DNA from: Janthinobacterium lividum PAMC 25724
GTDB taxonomy: Bacteria > Pseudomonadota > Gammaproteobacteria > Burkholderiales > Burkholderiaceae_D
Assembly (NCBI GenBank): GCA_000242815.2
Contig: AHHB01000027.1
Span: 1-55,236, forward strand
Direction of reading: 5' to 3'
DNA length: 55,236 bases
The notes under the pieces were generated by a model that saw nothing but the letters and a program-made list of their open reading frames with translations, ran no database searches and was not told the origin of the DNA. The position numbers and the translations under genes are program-made. How positions within the stretch are numbered: position 1 is the first letter of the stretch; the number at the start of each line of letters is the position of its first letter. Below, piece after piece: positions 55,164 to 55,236 of this stretch.

Positions 55164-55236
55164 TCAAGCGGCGTGCAAGGTCGGATCAAATATTTTTCCT
55201 GACCTGAGCACGCCGAATGCCACGTGCACCAGCTTG
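55164..55236 (-). mobile_element. C-terminal end of an IS110-type transposase, cut by the window edge
   Basis: The last 24 codons of a minus-strand frame enter from the right edge and read KLVHVAFGVLRSGKIFDPTL, then HAA and stop at 55164-55166. IS110-family (DEDD) transposases commonly end in RKLvH..fGVlkSGkPFdP. The Pro usual before Phe-Asp-Pro is replaced by Ile here. Too little is visible to tell if the element is intact. Confidence 0.6.

Overview
The window is about 55 kb of GC-rich chromosomal DNA from a motile betaproteobacterium of the order Burkholderiales. It is most like Oxalobacteraceae such as Janthinobacterium or Duganella. This rests on gene content and order (flhDC-motAB-che, the DUF3460-scpA-panC set, kynU-kynA, MocR and AraC regulators), strong GC bias at third codon positions, and a sigma-32 promoter before htpG. 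No database search was run. I saw no rRNA, tRNA or CRISPR.

Left part (1-24.9 kb), mostly metabolism and signalling. It starts with a maltoporin cut by the edge, the remains of an AraC regulator, a phytase-like lipoprotein and an S9 peptidase. An HD-GYP c-di-GMP phosphodiesterase, a PAS chemoreceptor (frameshifted) and 3-hydroxybutyrate dehydrogenase follow. Next comes an AraC regulator divergent from a tight operon: an AGPS-like flavoprotein, a GlpD-like dehydrogenase, a 45-codon frame and an FGGY kinase. A Fur-boxed TonB receptor, a REC-PAS-GGDEF cyclase, a PLP aminotransferase and a divergent EamA exporter/MocR pair complete this part.

Middle (24.9-44.5 kb). htpG sits behind a sigma-32 promoter, followed by two genes of unknown function and the kynUA operon for tryptophan breakdown. 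A 600-bp AT-rich regulatory region shared with flhDC holds two sigma-28-like promoters and a strong palindrome. The motility island runs flhD, flhC, a membrane methyltransferase, motA, motB, a CheZ-like protein, cheY, cheA, cheW, mcp, cheR, cheD, cheB, cheY, and ends at a terminator. A conventional cheZ is absent after the last cheY. The 182-residue CheZ-like protein after motB is the best candidate for the phosphatase.

Right part (44.5-55.2 kb). panC, scpA and a DUF3460 gene form an operon, followed by a GNAT acetyltransferase, metG (frameshifted), the apbC/mrp Fe-S carrier, a Fur-boxed siderophore receptor, a PafA-type alkaline phosphatase (frameshifted), a REP-like hairpin and the tail of an IS110-type transposase.

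Three genes (a chemoreceptor, metG and the phosphatase) are each broken by one missing G or C in a short G/C run. Because metG is essential, sequencing error is the likeliest explanation. The points most worth a second look are the tandem sigma-28 promoters and palindrome before flhD, the CheZ-like protein and its C-terminal tail shared with CheD, the GYGFF repeats in CheA, and the small frame with an apparent AUC start in the AGPS/GlpD/FGGY operon.
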